Assembly (NCBI GenBank): GCA_964634465.1
Contig: CAZWLY010000006.1
Coordinates: forward strand, 62,001-126,000
Length of the DNA stretch: 64,000 bases
Reading direction: 5' to 3'
Source: CAZWLY01 sp964634465
Lineage (GTDB): Bacteria > Desulfobacterota > Desulfarculia > G963662305
Part shown: one piece after another, positions 8,262 through 16,162 of the stretch
Numbering within the stretch: position 1 is the first letter of the stretch
Layout of the letters: every line of letters starts with the position of its first letter
Program-made: the position numbers and the translations under genes
Notes under the pieces: model-generated
What the model saw: the letters and a program-made list of their open reading frames with translations, nothing else
The model's database searches: none
What the model was told of the DNA's origin: nothing

Positions 8262-8938
8262 TCGGCTTCGTCAGGCGAATGGCGGCGCTGGCGCTCGCCG
8301 CCGCGCTCTTGTTCGCGGCGGGCTGCGCCACCGCGCCGGAGCACGCCCCTCGAGTCAAGCGCCCCTGCCCGGTCGAGGTGCTGGCCCTGGCCCCCTTCCA
8401 GGCCGCCGAGCCGGTCGAGGAAGGCCGGGGGGTGATCTGCCCCATCACCGCCGAAATTCACGCCGGGCTCAAGGTTCCATCCCAGGCGGTGAGGATGATG
8501 ACCGCCTCCCTGCCGGCTCAGGTCGAGGCCTACTTCGGATGCAAGGTGATCACGCCCTCCCAACTGGCGGCCAAGCTGCCCCCCCGACCGACCAAGCCGG
8601 GCCGGCCGGTCCGCCAGGCCATCGCCCGGGCGGCCAGGGAAGCGGGCGCCCAGGCGGTCTTGGCCGGGACCCTGTTCCGCTTCCGGGAACGCCAAGGCTC
8701 CGAACTCGGCGTATCCAAGCCGGCCTCGATCTACTTCGGACTGTATCTCCTGGACGCCCAGACGGGCCGGGTGGTCTGGCAGGGTTTCTTCGACGAGACC
8801 CAAACCTCGCTCTCGGAGAACTTGCTTCGCTTCAGCACCTTCTTCTCCAGGGGCGCCAAGTGGCTCACCGCCGAGCAGTTGGGTCAGTCGGGGCTGAGGG
8901 AGGTCCTGTCCCGGATGCCCGGCCGGATGCCCCAGTAG
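8258..8938 (+). CDS. outer-membrane-type lipoprotein of unknown function
   Basis: A 226-residue protein with a type II signal peptide: RR near the N-terminus, a hydrophobic run and the lipobox FAAGC with Cys23 as lipidation site. No aspartate follows the cysteine, which suggests the outer membrane. The mature part has an alternating alpha/beta pattern including VLAGTLFRFRER and LDAQTGRVVWQG, reminiscent of LpoB/CsgG-like periplasmic lipoproteins, but that is a pattern impression only. It is placed between hisB and hisA and coupled to hisB, though no link to histidine synthesis is apparent. Confidence 0.8.
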   Translation: MIGFVRRMAALALAAALLFAAGCATAPEHAPRVKRPCPVEVLALAPFQAAEPVEEGRGVICPITAEIHAGLKVPSQAVRMMTASLPAQVEAYFGCKVITPSQLAAKLPPRPTKPGRPVRQAIARAAREAGAQAVLAGTLFRFRERQGSELGVSKPASIYFGLYLLDAQTGRVVWQGFFDETQTSLSENLLRFSTFFSRGAKWLTAEQLGQSGLREVLSRMPGRMPQ

Positions 8939-8947
8939 AGCCGACCC

Positions 8948-9679
8948 ATGGAAGTCATCCCCGCGGTCGATATCCGGGGCGGGCGGTGCGTCCGCCTGTT
9001 CAAGGGCGATTTCGATAGAGAGACGGTCTACGGCCGCGACCCGGCGGCCATGGCCGCCAAATGGCAGGAGCTGGGAGCCAGGCTGATCCACGTGGTCGAT
9101 CTGGACGGGGCCAAGGCGGGCCGGCCGGTCAACAAAGAGGCCATCCGAGCCATCGCCGAACGATTGACCATCCCCTTCGAGATCGGCGGCGGCATCCGCG
9201 ACGCGGCTGCGGCCGAGGAGTATCTGGCCCTGGGCGCGGCGAGGGTCATTCTGGGCACGGCCGCCGTGGAAAAACCGGGCCTGCTCGAAGAGTTGTGCCG
9301 CCTCTTCCCCGGCCAGGTGGTCCTCGGCCTGGACGCCCGCGACGGCAAGGCGGCCACCGCCGGCTGGCTTCAGACCAGCGACCTTTCCGCCGTCGAGCTG
9401 GCCCGGGAACTGTCCTGCGAGGGGCTGGCGGCCATCGTCTACACCGACATCGACCGTGACGGCACCCACGCCGGAGTGAACGTGGCCGCCACCCGAAGAA
9501 TGTGCCGGGCGGTCGAGGCACCGGTCATCGCCGCCGGCGGTGTGTCCACCCTTAAGCACATCGAGGAGCTTCTGCCCCTGGCCGAAGACGGTCTGTGGGG
9601 CGTAATCACCGGCAAGGCCCTCTACGACAAGACCATGGATCTCAAGGAAGCCTTGGCCCTGGCCAGGGGAAAGGACTGA
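8948..9679 (+). CDS. hisA: phosphoribosylformimino-5-aminoimidazole carboxamide ribotide isomerase
   Basis: A 243-residue TIM-barrel enzyme of histidine biosynthesis that opens the ribose of ProFAR. The catalytic aspartates lie in IPAVDIRGG near the N-terminus and in YTDIDRDGTHAG. Phosphate-binding glycines are in EIGGGIRD and IAAGGVSTL. Length is standard. It starts nine bases after the lipoprotein gene and likely shares its transcript. The other his genes are not in this window. Confidence 0.95.
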   Translation: MEVIPAVDIRGGRCVRLFKGDFDRETVYGRDPAAMAAKWQELGARLIHVVDLDGAKAGRPVNKEAIRAIAERLTIPFEIGGGIRDAAAAEEYLALGAARVILGTAAVEKPGLLEELCRLFPGQVVLGLDARDGKAATAGWLQTSDLSAVELARELSCEGLAAIVYTDIDRDGTHAGVNVAATRRMCRAVEAPVIAAGGVSTLKHIEELLPLAEDGLWGVITGKALYDKTMDLKEALALARGKD

Positions 9680-9714
9680 ACCGGGTCGGCCCGTTTGGGG
9701 CCGAGGAGAGAGTC

Positions 9715-10542
9715 ATGCCCCACCCCATCGTCTGCTTCATCGACGACTCCCCCTTCGAGCGCCGACTCTTCGAACGCTTCTTCCCGCCGGCGGCGCCCAA
9801 CTGGCGGTTCGTCATCGCCGACGGCTTCGAGGCGGCCAAGCGGGAGATCGGTGAGAAGACCTGCCTGCTGTTCCTGCTGGACCTCTACGGCCAGGATCCG
9901 GAAAACCCCATCGAACCGACGATCCTCATGCCGGGCGAGATAAAGCCGCCGGCAAGACCGTTCAAGGACGTCTGGGAGGGGCTGGACGAACTGGGCGAGG
10001 CGATCAAGGTCAACGAGTATCTGAAGCGACTCCACACCTACACCGGCCATTGGGGCCGGGCCTTCATCAAGGCCGCCGAAAAGGCCGGCCAGAGCCGGGC
10101 CTACGGGCTTTACAACCTGGCCCGGGTGATTGAGGAGTTCCCCTGGGCCGCGGCGGTGGCCTACTCGCGCAAGGCCGGCTCGGCCGATCTGGTCGCCTTC
10201 ATGGCCGCCGGCGGCGACGGGGCGCTCATGAAACCCCAGGGCGAGGACGACCGGGCCATCGCCCAGGCGACCGAAACCCAGGCTCCCGAGATCATCGCCT
10301 ACCTGGGCGAGCTGGTGGCGGCCCGCTCGGCCGACGTTCTCCTGCGCTTGTCGCTGGGCCTGAAGGCCGGCCAAGCCCTTTTCCTGCAGGACCTGGCCCG
10401 GGCGATTCTGTTCGGCTCCGACCCGCCGGACGGGTGGCCCGGCCCGGAAGGTCGGGTGTCGAGATACGTCGAGGCGGTGATCGCCTGGCTGGCCGGCGGG
10501 ACCCAGTCTCTTTTGCGGAGCATGAGAAGCGGAGGCGGGTGA
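9715..10542 (+). CDS. receiver-like protein with a large internal insertion
   Basis: A 275-residue protein. Residues 1-60 look like the first half of a response-regulator receiver: FIDDS (Asp10, Asp11) and a candidate phospho-acceptor Asp56 in LLFLLDLYG. The second half reappears at about 143-176, with Ser151 in VAYSRKAG and Lys173 in GALMKP at the spacing of the conserved Ser/Thr and Lys. Asp56 to Ser151 is 95 residues where about 28 is usual, so roughly 65 residues are inserted. The remaining C-terminus is mostly helical with no DNA-binding motif. It begins 35 bp after hisA; GAGGAGAG precedes its ATG. Calling it a receiver is inference from pattern, not search. Confidence 0.6.
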   Translation: MPHPIVCFIDDSPFERRLFERFFPPAAPNWRFVIADGFEAAKREIGEKTCLLFLLDLYGQDPENPIEPTILMPGEIKPPARPFKDVWEGLDELGEAIKVNEYLKRLHTYTGHWGRAFIKAAEKAGQSRAYGLYNLARVIEEFPWAAAVAYSRKAGSADLVAFMAAGGDGALMKPQGEDDRAIAQATETQAPEIIAYLGELVAARSADVLLRLSLGLKAGQALFLQDLARAILFGSDPPDGWPGPEGRVSRYVEAVIAWLAGGTQSLLRSMRSGGG

Positions 10543-10583
10543 ACCGCGCCAGCCCCTCGACCCCGCCCCAAGGGCGCAACGGG

Positions 10584-11450
10584 TTATGCTCTCTCCAGCC
10601 TAGTCACGCGATCCAGCTTCCGGCGGCAGTTGATGATGAAGCCGGTGTGGCCGGAGATGTGAAGCTCGGGCCGGACCGAAAGCCCCATGACCCGCCAGGG
10701 CCTCAAGATGGCCTCCATGGTCTGGTACTGGGCGAAACAGCCGGCCTCGTTCAGGGCCTCGGTGAGATTCATCACCTGGGGCACGGTGGGCACGAAAAAG
10801 GTGGCCGTACCGGCTGGCTTGAGGGCGGCGGCCACCGCCGGGACGACCTCCCAGGGGGTGGGCATATCGACCACCGCCGCATCGACGTCGGTCTCATCCA
10901 GACCCGTCTCGGCCGGGTTGGCGACCTTGATCTCCCACCAGGGCGCATCTCCCAGGTAGCGGCGAACGTTATTGGCCGTCCGTTCGGCGAAGTCGGGCCG
11001 GATTTCGTAGGAGGTCACCCGGCCGCTCCGGCCCACCGCCCGGACCAGGGACATGGTCATCGCCCCGTGGCCGACGCCGATCTCGACGACCCGGCCGCCC
11101 GGCCGGACGTCGGCCCAAAACAGGATCAGGGCCAGGTCCTTGGGGTAGATGATCTGGGCCTGGCGGGGCATGTTCATGATCCGCTGGGCCAGCGTGGGCT
11201 TGAGCAGCAGGTAGGACTCGCCCAGGGGGGTGACGATCGACGAGCCGACTTCGAGCCCGATGAGACGCTCGGGATCGATCTCCTCGCCCTTGAGCTTGAT
11301 CGTGTTGCCGGGAACGAGCCGCCGGAGCCACTCCTTCTCCCGGCGCTGGGCCCGGCCGACGAAGACGACGAAGTCGCCGGTCTCAAAGACCTCGGCCGCC
11401 GTCCCGCCGTCTTGATCGGTTTTCAGTTCGTCTTTCAGTTCGTCGGACAC
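10584..11450 (-). CDS. trmI: tRNA (adenine-N1)-methyltransferase, TrmI type
   Basis: A 288-residue class I methyltransferase of the TrmI/Gcd14 family that makes m1A58 in the T-loop of tRNA. The N-terminal beta domain is followed by the SAM site VVEIGVGHGAMTMSLVRAVG. The acidic loop SYEIRPDF and the VVDMPTPWE motif near residue 200 are typical. The start is a GTG with AGGGG just upstream. It is divergent from the MerR-type regulator and convergent with the receiver-like gene. Confidence 0.88.
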   Translation of the reverse strand: MSDELKDELKTDQDGGTAAEVFETGDFVVFVGRAQRREKEWLRRLVPGNTIKLKGEEIDPERLIGLEVGSSIVTPLGESYLLLKPTLAQRIMNMPRQAQIIYPKDLALILFWADVRPGGRVVEIGVGHGAMTMSLVRAVGRSGRVTSYEIRPDFAERTANNVRRYLGDAPWWEIKVANPAETGLDETDVDAAVVDMPTPWEVVPAVAAALKPAGTATFFVPTVPQVMNLTEALNEAGCFAQYQTMEAILRPWRVMGLSVRPELHISGHTGFIINCRRKLDRVTRLERA

Positions 11451-11502
11451 GACCCCTGATTAACCGCTGGCCGCCGACAAGTCAACGCTTTTCAGGCCAG
11501 GC

Positions 11503-11532
11503 TTTACTAAGATCGACGGAGTGGTCTATAAT
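11503..11532 (+). promoter_or_regulatory. promoter of the MerR-type gene
   Basis: TTTACT (11503-11508), 18-bp spacer, TATAAT (11527-11532, perfect consensus). The transcript would start near 11539. That rules out the upstream in-frame start at 11521 and points to the GTG at 11566 for the downstream gene. Confidence 0.65.
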
Positions 11533-11565
11533 TTGTGGCGATTACCGACAGCGAGGCTCAAGGGC

Positions 11566-11946
11566 GTGCTTGAGATACCCAACAAAAGGTACTTCAAGAT
11601 CGGCGAGGTCAGCAAGCTGACCGGCGTCGAGCCCCACACCATCCGCTACTGGGAGACCGAGTTCCCCCAGCTCAAGCCGGTTCGGGCCGGTTCTCGCCAG
11701 CGCCTCTACCGCCGCCAGGACGTGGATCTGTTGATGAGAATCCGCCAGTTGCTGCACCAGGAGAAGTACACCATCGCCGGCGCTCAGAAGAAACTCAGCC
11801 AGGAGAAGGAGGTCCCGCCGCCGGCCGCCGGGGACGACCACCCCAGCCTGTTCCCGGACCTGAAGGCCGGCCCGTCTGAAGCCGAACGGCGGATGCTCAT
11901 CGCCGTCAGGGACGAGTTGAAGGACATCCTGAAGTTGCTGTCGTAA
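11566..11946 (+). CDS. MerR family transcriptional regulator
   Basis: A 126-residue DNA-binding protein. The N-terminal winged helix reads YFKIGEVSKLTGVEPHTIRYWE and is followed by a typical RLYRRQDVDLLMRIRQLL helix. The C-terminal half is short and polar with no cysteine metal site, so it is not a metal sensor of the classic type. I chose the GTG at 11566 because a strong promoter's -10 (11527-11532) lies inside the longer frame; GAGG at 11553-11556 fits as ribosome site. It is monocistronic or coupled to the NUDIX gene 64 bp downstream. Confidence 0.82.
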   Translation: MLEIPNKRYFKIGEVSKLTGVEPHTIRYWETEFPQLKPVRAGSRQRLYRRQDVDLLMRIRQLLHQEKYTIAGAQKKLSQEKEVPPPAAGDDHPSLFPDLKAGPSEAERRMLIAVRDELKDILKLLS

Positions 11947-12010
11947 GATCGCCCCCTCGGCCGAAGGAAAGACGCCGACAGGCGGACCTCGCCGCCGGGA
12001 GGGGACGCTT

Positions 12011-12478
12011 TTGAGCCGTTTGGACGCATCAGCCGTGACCGAGATCAACCGCCGCTACCCCGACGCCCCCCTCATCGGCGTGGCCGGAGTGGTGTTCAAG
12101 AACGACGAGGTGCTGCTCATCCGCCGCGGCCGGCCGCCGGCCCTGGGCAGGTGGTCCATTCCCGGCGGTTTGGTCGAGGTCGGCGAGAATCTCACCCAGG
12201 CTCTGGTCAGGGAACTCGAGGAGGAGACCAGGGTCAGGGTCCAGGTGGCCGGGCTCATCGAGGTGGTCGAGCGCATCGACCGGGACCAGGCCGGACGGGC
12301 CAGATACCATTACGTCATCCTCGACTACCTGTGCTTTTGGCGATCCGGCCAGCCCTCGCCAGCCTCGGACGCCGAGCGGGCCGAGTGGTTCGCTCCCCCG
12401 GCGCTCGACCGGCTGGGCCTCGATTCGACGACCCAACGAGTGATAGAAAAGGCCAGGCGGATGGCCGGCGGGCGGTGA
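12011..12478 (+). CDS. NUDIX hydrolase
   Basis: A 155-residue NUDIX pyrophosphohydrolase. The Nudix box is present as GGLVEVGENLTQALVREL followed by EEET, matching GX5EX7REUXEE; the late glycine of the consensus is replaced by arginine. PPALGRWSIPGG before the box is typical of the ADP-ribose/dNTP-type group. The start is TTG, preceded by GGGAGGGG. The substrate cannot be read from sequence. Confidence 0.88.
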   Translation: MSRLDASAVTEINRRYPDAPLIGVAGVVFKNDEVLLIRRGRPPALGRWSIPGGLVEVGENLTQALVRELEEETRVRVQVAGLIEVVERIDRDQAGRARYHYVILDYLCFWRSGQPSPASDAERAEWFAPPALDRLGLDSTTQRVIEKARRMAGGR

Positions 12479-12539
12479 CAACCGCGCTTCGGCCGCCTGG
12501 CCGTCAAAGCGGATTCTGTCGCTGGCGGCGATTCGGAAA

Positions 12540-12604
12540 CGCCCAGACCGCCTCGAACGCCGCGCCCGTCTCCTGATCCAAGCGGTCAGGGCGGTTTGGG
12601 CGTC
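12540..12604. repeat. 14-bp inverted repeat in a convergent intergenic region
   Basis: ACGCCCAGACCGCC (12540-12553) pairs with GGCGGTTTGGGCGT (12591-12604) with one G-T mismatch; the loop is 37 bases. It lies between the NUDIX gene and a small minus-strand gene that converge, so it may end transcription from both sides, but there is no T-tract. Confidence 0.4.
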
Positions 12605-12673
12605 TCAAGGCAGGAAAACCCTTCACCGCCCCCTGACGAGACCGAACGCTGCTCTCCGGCCCGGCTTCAGCCC

Positions 12674-12865
12674 TCAGACGTAGCGGTCCAGCTCCGGCTC
12701 GTCACTCCCGGATTGATCCGGCCGCCGCTCCTCGAAGGGAGGCTTGAGGCCCTGACGCTGATTGTTGTCCGCGTCGGCCTTGCGCTCCACCTTGGGCTCG
12801 CGCCGGGGCGGCTTTCTCTTGACCAGACGCTCCAGCGAAGTTATGGCGACTTGATCGACCAGCAT
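12674..12865 (-). CDS. small hypothetical protein (63 aa)
   Basis: A 63-residue charged protein beginning MLVDQVAITSLERLVKRK, then a Lys/Arg/Glu-rich, probably disordered middle and a short acidic end (ELDRYV). AGGACAGGA precedes the ATG at good spacing, which is the main reason to accept it. No family recognised. It sits upstream of, and opposite to, the TetR-motAB unit. Confidence 0.5.
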   Translation of the reverse strand: MLVDQVAITSLERLVKRKPPRREPKVERKADADNNQRQGLKPPFEERRPDQSGSDEPELDRYV

Positions 12866-13004
12866 CGTTCCTGTCCTCTACTCTTCTTATCGGCAAGCAA
12901 GTTTCATTCCTTTAATCGCCATCGTAGGGGATCAATTTGACGACCCCGGCTTCTTGTGGTAGTTGGCCCATCATTGAATGAAGAAAAATCTCCATTTGCC
13001 CAGA

Positions 13005-13034
13005 CTTGACAATATTCTTCGGTCAAGTTACGAT
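13005..13034 (+). promoter_or_regulatory. promoter with overlapping inverted repeat before the TetR gene
   Basis: TTGACA (13006-13011), 17-bp spacer, TACGAT (13029-13034). An inverted repeat CTTGAC/GTCAAG (13005-13010 with 13022-13027) covers the -35 and the spacer, the usual place for a TetR autorepression site. The TetR start lies about 130 bp downstream; the leader is otherwise featureless. Confidence 0.55.
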
Positions 13035-13160
13035 ATCTTGGGTTTTTATCCCCCTAGGCCAAAATAAGGCGGGCCGCGGGAGAGCGAGGGCAAGGTCAAG
13101 TTGGGCTTTGCATCCCTTTTGGTGAACCGGGTTGGGCCGTCACCCGTTTCGGGGGTAAGC

Positions 13161-13760
13161 ATGTCTAAGCGGGAAAAAAACAAAGCCGAAAACCGGCTGC
13201 GGCTCATCGGGTCCGCCGCCAAGGCTTTCGCGGCCTACGGGGTCAAGGGGGCCAATATCAACCTGATCAGTCTGGACGCCGGACTGGGCAAGGGCACCGT
13301 CTACAACTACTTCCCGTCCAAGGACGAGCTCTACCTGGCCGTATTGGCCCGGGCCGGCCAGGAGTTGGCCCCTCGCGTCGAGGAGGCCGCCGTGGCCGCC
13401 GGCTCGACTCCGGACCGGTTGAGGCCGTTGATAACGGCGCTGTTCGCCTACTACCGAGACGATCCCGACCGGGCCAAGCTGCTTTTGAGGGCCGTGGCCG
13501 ACCACAGGGTCGAGAACCAGCGGGCCATCGCCGCCGCCTTCCAACCGCTGCTGGACAGATTCCAGGCGGCGCTGGAATACGGCCGTGACAGCGGCGAGCT
13601 GCGCGACGAGTTGGACCCGTTCATCTCGGCCGTCACCCTGTGGGGCATGATCAACCACCAGGCCGCCTTCCACTGGCTGGTCTCCACCCGTCCCTTGGAC
13701 CCCGAGGCGTTGGCCGATCTGGTGATGACCTACTTCATGAACGGAATCACCCGCCGCTAG
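13161..13760 (+). CDS. TetR/AcrR family transcriptional regulator
   Basis: A 199-residue regulator. The N-terminal helix-turn-helix includes ISLDAGLGKGTVYNYFPSKDELY, the standard TetR recognition region. The C-terminal ligand domain resembles the broad fatty-acyl/TetR_C groups but no ligand can be named. The start at 13161 (MSKREKNKAEN) is preferred over 13101 because homologues begin with this basic stretch. It ends 12 bases before motA, so regulator and stator genes probably share a transcript, and its promoter carries a possible operator. Confidence 0.88.
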   Translation: MSKREKNKAENRLRLIGSAAKAFAAYGVKGANINLISLDAGLGKGTVYNYFPSKDELYLAVLARAGQELAPRVEEAAVAAGSTPDRLRPLITALFAYYRDDPDRAKLLLRAVADHRVENQRAIAAAFQPLLDRFQAALEYGRDSGELRDELDPFISAVTLWGMINHQAAFHWLVSTRPLDPEALADLVMTYFMNGITRR

Positions 13761-13772
13761 GGACGTCGATCC

Positions 13773-14549
13773 ATGGATCTGGGCACCATATTCGGCATCA
13801 TCGCCGGGTTGTCGTTGATCACCGGGGCCATGTTCATCGGCGGCGAGTTGAGCCTTTTCATCAACTATCCGGGGATGATGATCGTCTTCGGCGGCACCTT
13901 GGCCTCGACCCTGATCACCTTCCCCGTCTCCCAGGTGGCCGCCTCCTTCAAATCGGCCTGGTCCGTCTTCAAGTACCCGACCCAGGACCCCAACACCATC
14001 GTCCGACTGATGATCCGCCTGACCAACCTCAGCCGCCAGCAGGGCCTTCTGGCCCTGTCCAACATCAAGACCCCCAACAAGTTTCTGTTCAAGGCGGCCC
14101 AACTCATCGCCGACGGCGCCGACGAGGACATCATCCGCAACACGCTTCGCATCGAGATCGAGTCGCTGAAGATGCGGCACGCCGTCGGCCACGACGTCTT
14201 CCGCAAGATGGGCGCCTTCGCCCCGGCCTTCGGCATGCTCGGCACCTTGATCGGCCTGGTCCAGATGCTCCAGAACTTGAGCGACCCCTCGGCCCTCGGC
14301 CCGCCCATGGCGGTGGCGCTGCTGACGACCTTCTACGGTTCGCTGCTCTCGTCGCTGTTCTTTCTGCCCATAGCCGGTAAACTTAAAGCCAGAACCGATG
14401 CCGAGGTCCTGTCGCTGGAAATCATCTTCGAGGGGGCGATCTGTATTCTGGAGAACAACAACCCGATGATGGTCTATGAACGGCTGTCGTCTTACATTGC
14501 ACCGTCCAAGAGGGTGCCGATGAGCCTGTCGGCGCTAAGGAAGGTCTAG
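13773..14549 (+). CDS. motA: flagellar motor stator protein MotA
   Basis: A 258-residue inner-membrane protein with four predicted transmembrane segments: two near the N-terminus (FGIIAGLSLITGAMFIGG and a following segment around FGGTLASTLITF) and two near residues 145-205 (FGMLGTLIGLVQML and LLTTFYGSLLSSLFFLP). The cytoplasmic loop between has the charged residues that contact FliG. It forms the ion channel with MotB, encoded three bases downstream. The length fits the proton/sodium MotA/PomA class. Confidence 0.93.
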   Translation: MDLGTIFGIIAGLSLITGAMFIGGELSLFINYPGMMIVFGGTLASTLITFPVSQVAASFKSAWSVFKYPTQDPNTIVRLMIRLTNLSRQQGLLALSNIKTPNKFLFKAAQLIADGADEDIIRNTLRIEIESLKMRHAVGHDVFRKMGAFAPAFGMLGTLIGLVQMLQNLSDPSALGPPMAVALLTTFYGSLLSSLFFLPIAGKLKARTDAEVLSLEIIFEGAICILENNNPMMVYERLSSYIAPSKRVPMSLSALRKV

Positions 14550-14551
14550 CC

Positions 14552-15241
14552 GTGTCGGTCAGACTCCAGGCCGAGGCCGGGGGCCAGGACGAACGGCGCG
14601 AGTGGTTGACCACTTACGCCGACATGATCACCCTGCTGTTGACCTTCTTCGTGATGATGTTCGGCATGTCCAATGTGGACCGCTCCCGCTTCGAAAAGGC
14701 GGCCAGCTCGATCAGGGCCACCCTGGGCCAATCGAGCCGGCCGGTCCAGATGCGCACCGGAGGTGCGGGCCCCACGGCCACCATGGGCGTCGAACAGGAA
14801 GGGCTTCGCTCGTCGGTGATGAGCATCTTGAGGCGCTCGCCGGAGTCGCGCTTCATCCAGACCCGGTTCTCCCAGAAAACGATCCGGATCACCATCCCCA
14901 GCTCCGCCTTGTTCGAGCCGGGCAAGGCCAAACTGACCCCCCAGGCGGGCCAGACCTTGGACAGCGTGGTCAAGCTGCTCAAAACCTTCCCCGAATACAA
15001 CGTCCACATCCGGGGGCACACCGACTCGACGCCGATCTCCTCGCCCCAGTTCCCGTCCAACTGGGAGCTGAGCGCCGTCAGGGCGACCACGGTCTTGAGG
15101 TACCTTTTCGCCAAGGGCATTCCGGCCCATCGGATGACGGCCACCGGCCTGGCCGACATCGACCCGGTGGCGCCCAACACCTCGGCCAAGAACCGGGCTC
15201 TCAATCGGAGGGTGGAGTTTGTTCTGGAGAAGGAAAAGTAG
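14552..15241 (+). CDS. motB: flagellar motor stator protein MotB
   Basis: A 229-residue protein starting at GTG. One transmembrane helix holds the essential ion-binding aspartate in TTYADMITLLLTFF. The periplasmic OmpA-like peptidoglycan-binding domain covers about residues 105-225, with IRGHTDSTPI, NWELSAVRAT and the NRRVEF end. It is spaced three bases from motA. Its final 23 bases overlap the next gene, which starts in another frame. Confidence 0.93.
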   Translation: MSVRLQAEAGGQDERREWLTTYADMITLLLTFFVMMFGMSNVDRSRFEKAASSIRATLGQSSRPVQMRTGGAGPTATMGVEQEGLRSSVMSILRRSPESRFIQTRFSQKTIRITIPSSALFEPGKAKLTPQAGQTLDSVVKLLKTFPEYNVHIRGHTDSTPISSPQFPSNWELSAVRATTVLRYLFAKGIPAHRMTATGLADIDPVAPNTSAKNRALNRRVEFVLEKEK

Positions 15242-15620
15242 GCGTCCCGACGAACAGATCGAATGGGACGAGGACAAGCGCTCGACCTATCGGGCCGTGC
15301 CGACCAAGGAAGAGCCGGTCTTCTTCTACATCGGCGACGAAGCCTGCCTGGTCGGAGACATCTCCGCCGGCGGCGCCTCGTTCGCCCGGCCGCCCAAGAT
15401 AACCGAGGGCCAAGTGATCGTGGTTCGCTTCCGCCTGCCCTACGTCGACAAGGCCATCCGAGCCAAATTCAAGGTTATCCGCCTGACCGAAGACACCGCC
15501 TTCGGCGCTTTCGTCGATCTCGGTCCCGAAGGCCAGGACCTGATTCACCGCTACGTTCTGGAGTTGCAGAAACGCCAGGTCAAAAAGCGGCGGCGGCGGC
15601 GCTCCGACCCCGGCCGATAG
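15219..15620 (+). CDS. PilZ domain protein
   Basis: A 133-residue protein with both parts of the c-di-GMP-binding signature: RSTYR (RxxxR, residues 21-25) and DISAGGAS (D/NxSxxG) some 30 residues later. The C-terminus is very basic (Lys/Arg run). The start is a TTG at 15219 inside motB, preceded by GGAGGGTGGAG. Following motAB directly, it plausibly tunes motor function in response to c-di-GMP, as YcgR-type proteins do; that role is inference. Confidence 0.85.
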   Translation: MFWRRKSRRPDEQIEWDEDKRSTYRAVPTKEEPVFFYIGDEACLVGDISAGGASFARPPKITEGQVIVVRFRLPYVDKAIRAKFKVIRLTEDTAFGAFVDLGPEGQDLIHRYVLELQKRQVKKRRRRRSDPGR

Positions 15621-15748
15621 GCTTTGACATGACCCAGGCGGTATGTTAGTTCCGGTGTGTCGGAGCTAGTTTCTTTCCGGCCCGAACAGCGGGCCGCTAT
15701 TGACGGCAATCTTCGACCCGGACGGGTCTCACTGGAGGAGGTCAACCG

Positions 15749-16087
15749 ATGACAGTTCTGGCTGGCGGCATCATCGCCTTGGTGTTGGGTCTCATTCTGC
15801 TGATCGTCTGGTGGTCCAGCTTCATCACGGTGCTGGCCGGGGCGATCCCCATCCTGCTTCTGGTCGGCGGGGCGCTGGCCGCCTACCTGGGGCTGGAAGA
15901 GATGAAGGATCGCCAGCAGATGGAACGCGAGATGGCCGCCGGAGGCGCCGCACCGCCCGCGGGCCCGTCCCAAGCCGACCTGGAGGCCTACAAAAAGGAG
16001 ACCGAGAAGTACAAGGCCGAGGTGGAAGAGCTCAAAAAGAAGCTGGCCGAAGGCGAGAAGAAGGAAAAGGAAAAAGAGAAAGAGTAG
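15749..16087 (+). CDS. small membrane protein with a coiled-coil tail
   Basis: A 112-residue protein. Two hydrophobic segments (about residues 4-22 and 26-48) form a membrane hairpin. They are followed by a Pro/Ala/Gly linker and a strongly charged coiled coil of Glu and Lys to the end. GGAGGTC precedes the ATG. A good terminator follows 37 bp downstream, so this is the last gene of its unit. No functional family recognised. Confidence 0.75.
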   Translation: MTVLAGGIIALVLGLILLIVWWSSFITVLAGAIPILLLVGGALAAYLGLEEMKDRQQMEREMAAGGAAPPAGPSQADLEAYKKETEKYKAEVEELKKKLAEGEKKEKEKEKE

Positions 16088-16124
16088 CCGAGATCCTCTT
16101 CGGCCGGCGACCGAAGAAACCACA

Positions 16125-16153
16125 GGGGCGCGAAAAGCGCCCCTTTTTGTTTT
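16125..16153 (+). terminator. rho-independent terminator
   Basis: GGGGCGC/GCGCCCC 7-bp stem (16125-16131 with 16137-16143), GAAAA loop, then TTTTTGTTTT. It ends the transcript of the small membrane protein and lies just before the convergent cobQ. Confidence 0.9.
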
Positions 16154-16162
16154 CGGAGCGCC

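Noticed and set aside
11457..11485. TTGACT-N17-TAATCA on the minus strand before trmI
   Set aside because: The -10 is poor and would place the transcript start at the GTG start codon itself, against the visible AGGGG ribosome site.
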